A DNA stretch of 6,281 nucleotides. Origin: Sulfurovum sp. bin170 (lineage in GTDB: Bacteria; Campylobacterota; Campylobacteria; Campylobacterales; Sulfurovaceae). Within the stretch, counting starts at the first letter, position 1. The number at the start of each line of letters is the position of its first letter. This document shows positions 5,401 to 6,281 of the stretch, in pieces. The position numbers were made by a program, and so were the translations under genes. The notes beneath the pieces are model-generated. The model worked only from the letters and a program-made list of their open reading frames with translations. It searched no databases and was not told the origin of the DNA. The DNA is taken from positions 1 to 6,281 of the forward strand of contig NZ_JAACKB010000438.1 of NCBI RefSeq assembly GCF_010892395.1, written 5' to 3'.

Positions 5401-5875
5401 GTTCGGTGTTACCGAACCTACGGGATGAATATTGCCAATCCTGTTCATTTTTTACCCAACCGTGTTTTACAGGATTATGATAAATATATGCTTCGGTCAA
5501 TATAAAATCTTTTTCATTTCTAATAGTGTGTTCGTAAAATCTTTTTTGCCATATAGGTTTGTAGCCCTCTTTTCTTCTACTTTTTGACTGCTCTATATGC
5601 TGATAATATTGAAGAGGACAATGTCTTGAAAAATAATTTTTAATACTTCTAATAATCTCAGGGTATTCAGTTCTAATCTTTGGTTTGATAATCATGTGAA
5701 TATGGTCAGGCAAAACCACTATAGCTTCTATCTTATAATCAAATTTTGATTTACTATAACGAAAACTTTCACGCAATAGCTCAATATTTTCAATAAGTAT
5801 TGGGTTTCTTCTATAAGTAACCATCGTCAAAAAATAGCTATGGTTCTGTCTGTACATTCGTTTATAATTTGGCAT
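5396..5875 (-). CDS. REP-associated tyrosine transposase (RAYT, Y1/HUH family)
   Basis: A single-strand DNA transposase of the IS200-like Y1 family that is thought to nick and move REP hairpins. Numbered from the upstream in-frame ATG at 5888-5890, visible motifs are the N-terminus MPNYKRMYRQNHSYFLTMVT (6-25), typical of RAYTs; the metal-binding HUH pair in LPDHIHMII (H63, H65); WQKRFYEHTIRNEKDF (114-129); and YIYHNPVKHGWV (135-146), with Tyr135 or Tyr137 as the nucleophile. The usual late DWQYSS follows (151-156). I prefer Met6 as start because it matches the family; the upstream ATG lies inside a hairpin arm. Neither start has a good ribosome-binding site. The last eight codons (RRFGNTEH) and the stop are REP 2 sequence. 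No frameshift is seen, so the enzyme may be active. Paired inverted REPs flank it on both sides, making a REPtron. Confidence 0.9.
   Translation of the reverse strand: MPNYKRMYRQNHSYFLTMVTYRRNPILIENIELLRESFRYSKSKFDYKIEAIVVLPDHIHMIIKPKIRTEYPEIIRSIKNYFSRHCPLQYYQHIEQSKSRRKEGYKPIWQKRFYEHTIRNEKDFILTEAYIYHNPVKHGWVKNEQDWQYSSRRFGNTEH
5401..5421 (-). repeat. REP element 2 (inside the RAYT 3' end)
   Basis: Minus-strand copy of the same REP: GTAG at 5418-5421, then the 7-bp stem and AAC loop down to 5401. It lies within the transposase reading frame and encodes its C-terminal residues; the TAA stop is at 5396-5398. Identity with REP 1 extends beyond the core by one base upstream and a short AT-rich tail downstream. 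Confidence 0.93.
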
Positions 5876-5881
5876 TTCAGA

Positions 5882-5912
5882 TTCTAACATAAAAAAATAT
5901 TTTATGTTAGAA
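5882..5912. repeat. 13-bp perfect inverted repeat at the RAYT start
   Basis: TTCTAACATAAAA (5882-5894) and TTTTATGTTAGAA (5900-5912) flank a 5-base loop. The first in-frame ATG of the transposase (5888-5890) falls inside one arm. In mRNA this hairpin would lie at or just before the translation start and could limit transposase synthesis. There is no T-run for a clear terminator. Confidence 0.7.
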
Positions 5913-5929
5913 ATATGTCAAATTGTAAT

Positions 5930-5950
5930 GTAGGTTCGGTAACACCGAAC
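5930..5950 (+). repeat. REP element 3
   Basis: GTAG (5930-5933), then GTTCGGT, AAC, ACCGAAC. The core is identical to REP 1, 2 and 4. It lies upstream of the RAYT start and is paired with REP 4 in inverted orientation. Confidence 0.93.
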
Positions 5951-5999
5951 ATAAAACATTGAATCCTAAACATTAAACCCCAAAAATCAAATCAAAATC

Positions 6000-6022
6000 A
6001 TAAATTCAATAACACCAAACAT
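6000..6022 (+). repeat. Decayed REP copy with all G positions changed to A
   Basis: Aligned without gaps to the 23-base REP core plus its following AT, the 17 non-G positions are all identical and all six G positions (1, 4, 5, 9, 10 and 18) are A. The hairpin can no longer form. It sits between REP 3 and REP 4 in a segment with one G in 103 plus-strand bases. Confidence 0.65.
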
Positions 6023-6056
6023 CCAAATATTTTTATATCATAATCAAATATATGAT

Positions 6057-6077
6057 GTTCGGTGTTACCGAACCTAC
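6057..6077 (-). repeat. REP element 4
   Basis: Minus-strand REP, GTAG at 6074-6077 and the stem-loop down to 6057. It is identical in core to the other three intact copies and closes the second inverted REP pair. Confidence 0.93.
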
Positions 6078-6199
6078 TTGACCATTAACTGTTTCTATAG
6101 GCATTAATAAAAAAACAAATTTTTGTAAACTTCCAAAAACTTGACTAATATACCACTTTGATTTTCCTTCAGTTGTAATTTAACTACACTTTAGACAAA

Positions 6200-6280
6200 T
6201 CACCCCGTCATTTCATACCCTCCACCTAACCCAAACCCAAAAAACTCATTATTCTCAAAATTCCTATCAACATTTTTATC
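6200..6280 (-). CDS. Possible 3' end of a minus-strand gene (partial)
   Basis: A minus-strand frame is open from the window edge for 26 codons to a TGA at 6200-6202. The end reads NNEFFGFGLGGGYEMTG, an alternation of Gly and aromatic residues reminiscent of an outer-membrane beta-barrel strand. The G-rich minus strand fits coding in that direction. The fragment is short, another frame is also open for 17 codons, and no terminator is clear. It may be a real gene end, a remnant, or chance. Confidence 0.3.
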   Translation of the reverse strand, partial: DKNVDRNFENNEFFGFGLGGGYEMTG

Positions 6281-6281
6281 A

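Larger units (their letters stand above)
5891..6199. other. Gene-free, repeat-rich stretch upstream of the RAYT
   Basis: About 310 bases without a supportable gene. It holds one arm of the start hairpin, REP 3, a spacer with a decayed REP, REP 4, and about 120 bases of AT-rich DNA (6078-6199) in which I see no confident promoter, terminator or RNA gene. REP 3 to REP 4 (5930-6077) forms a second BIME. Confidence 0.6.

Noticed and set aside
5298..6077. CRISPR array made of the repeated REP units
   Set aside because: Copies alternate in orientation, spacing is irregular, and a transposase gene lies between them.

Overview
The window looks like chromosomal DNA of a Campylobacterota bacterium (Sulfurimonas/Sulfurovum-like). 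This rests on low GC, AT-rich intergenic DNA, and the type of DnaK, GrpE and S15 seen; the genus is not proven. No rRNA, tRNA, CRISPR array or prophage is visible.

Left part (1-3845). The 3' end of an unrecognised plus-strand gene (1-168) converges on a minus-strand block. Read in its own direction that block is rpsO (S15), a strong intrinsic terminator, a consensus sigma-70 promoter, grpE, dnaK, and a small AroQ-type chorismate mutase that has its own candidate promoter. grpE and dnaK are housekeeping chaperone genes. hrcA, often found just upstream of grpE in this phylum, is not there, and no CIRCE operator is visible. A 62-bp repeat (about 87% identical between copies) lies directly after the stop codon of both grpE and the chorismate mutase gene. 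Next to one copy is a different short REP-like hairpin.

Middle part (3664-5287). Divergent from rpsO is a two-gene plus-strand unit: an Rrf2-family regulator with three cysteines suited to an Fe-S cluster, then a DHH/DHHA1 phosphoesterase. The two genes share one base (TAATG), so they are probably translated together. Two short palindromes lie between the candidate promoter and the regulator's start and could be operators.

Right part (5288-6281). This is an accessory patch: a RAYT (REP-associated HUH/tyrosine transposase) flanked on each side by an inverted pair of identical GTAG-hairpin REP elements, that is, a REPtron. The 3'-terminal REP is read through as the last codons of the transposase. 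A fifth REP copy differs from the others only by G-to-A changes at all six of its G positions, and lies in a stretch with almost no G on the plus strand. The last 80 bases may hold the end of another minus-strand gene with a beta-barrel-like composition.

I see no wholly new multi-gene system. The items most worth following up are the all-G-to-A REP copy, REP sequence serving as transposase C-terminus, the stop-codon-adjacent repeat in the chaperone operon, and the coupled Fe-S regulator/DHH phosphodiesterase pair.
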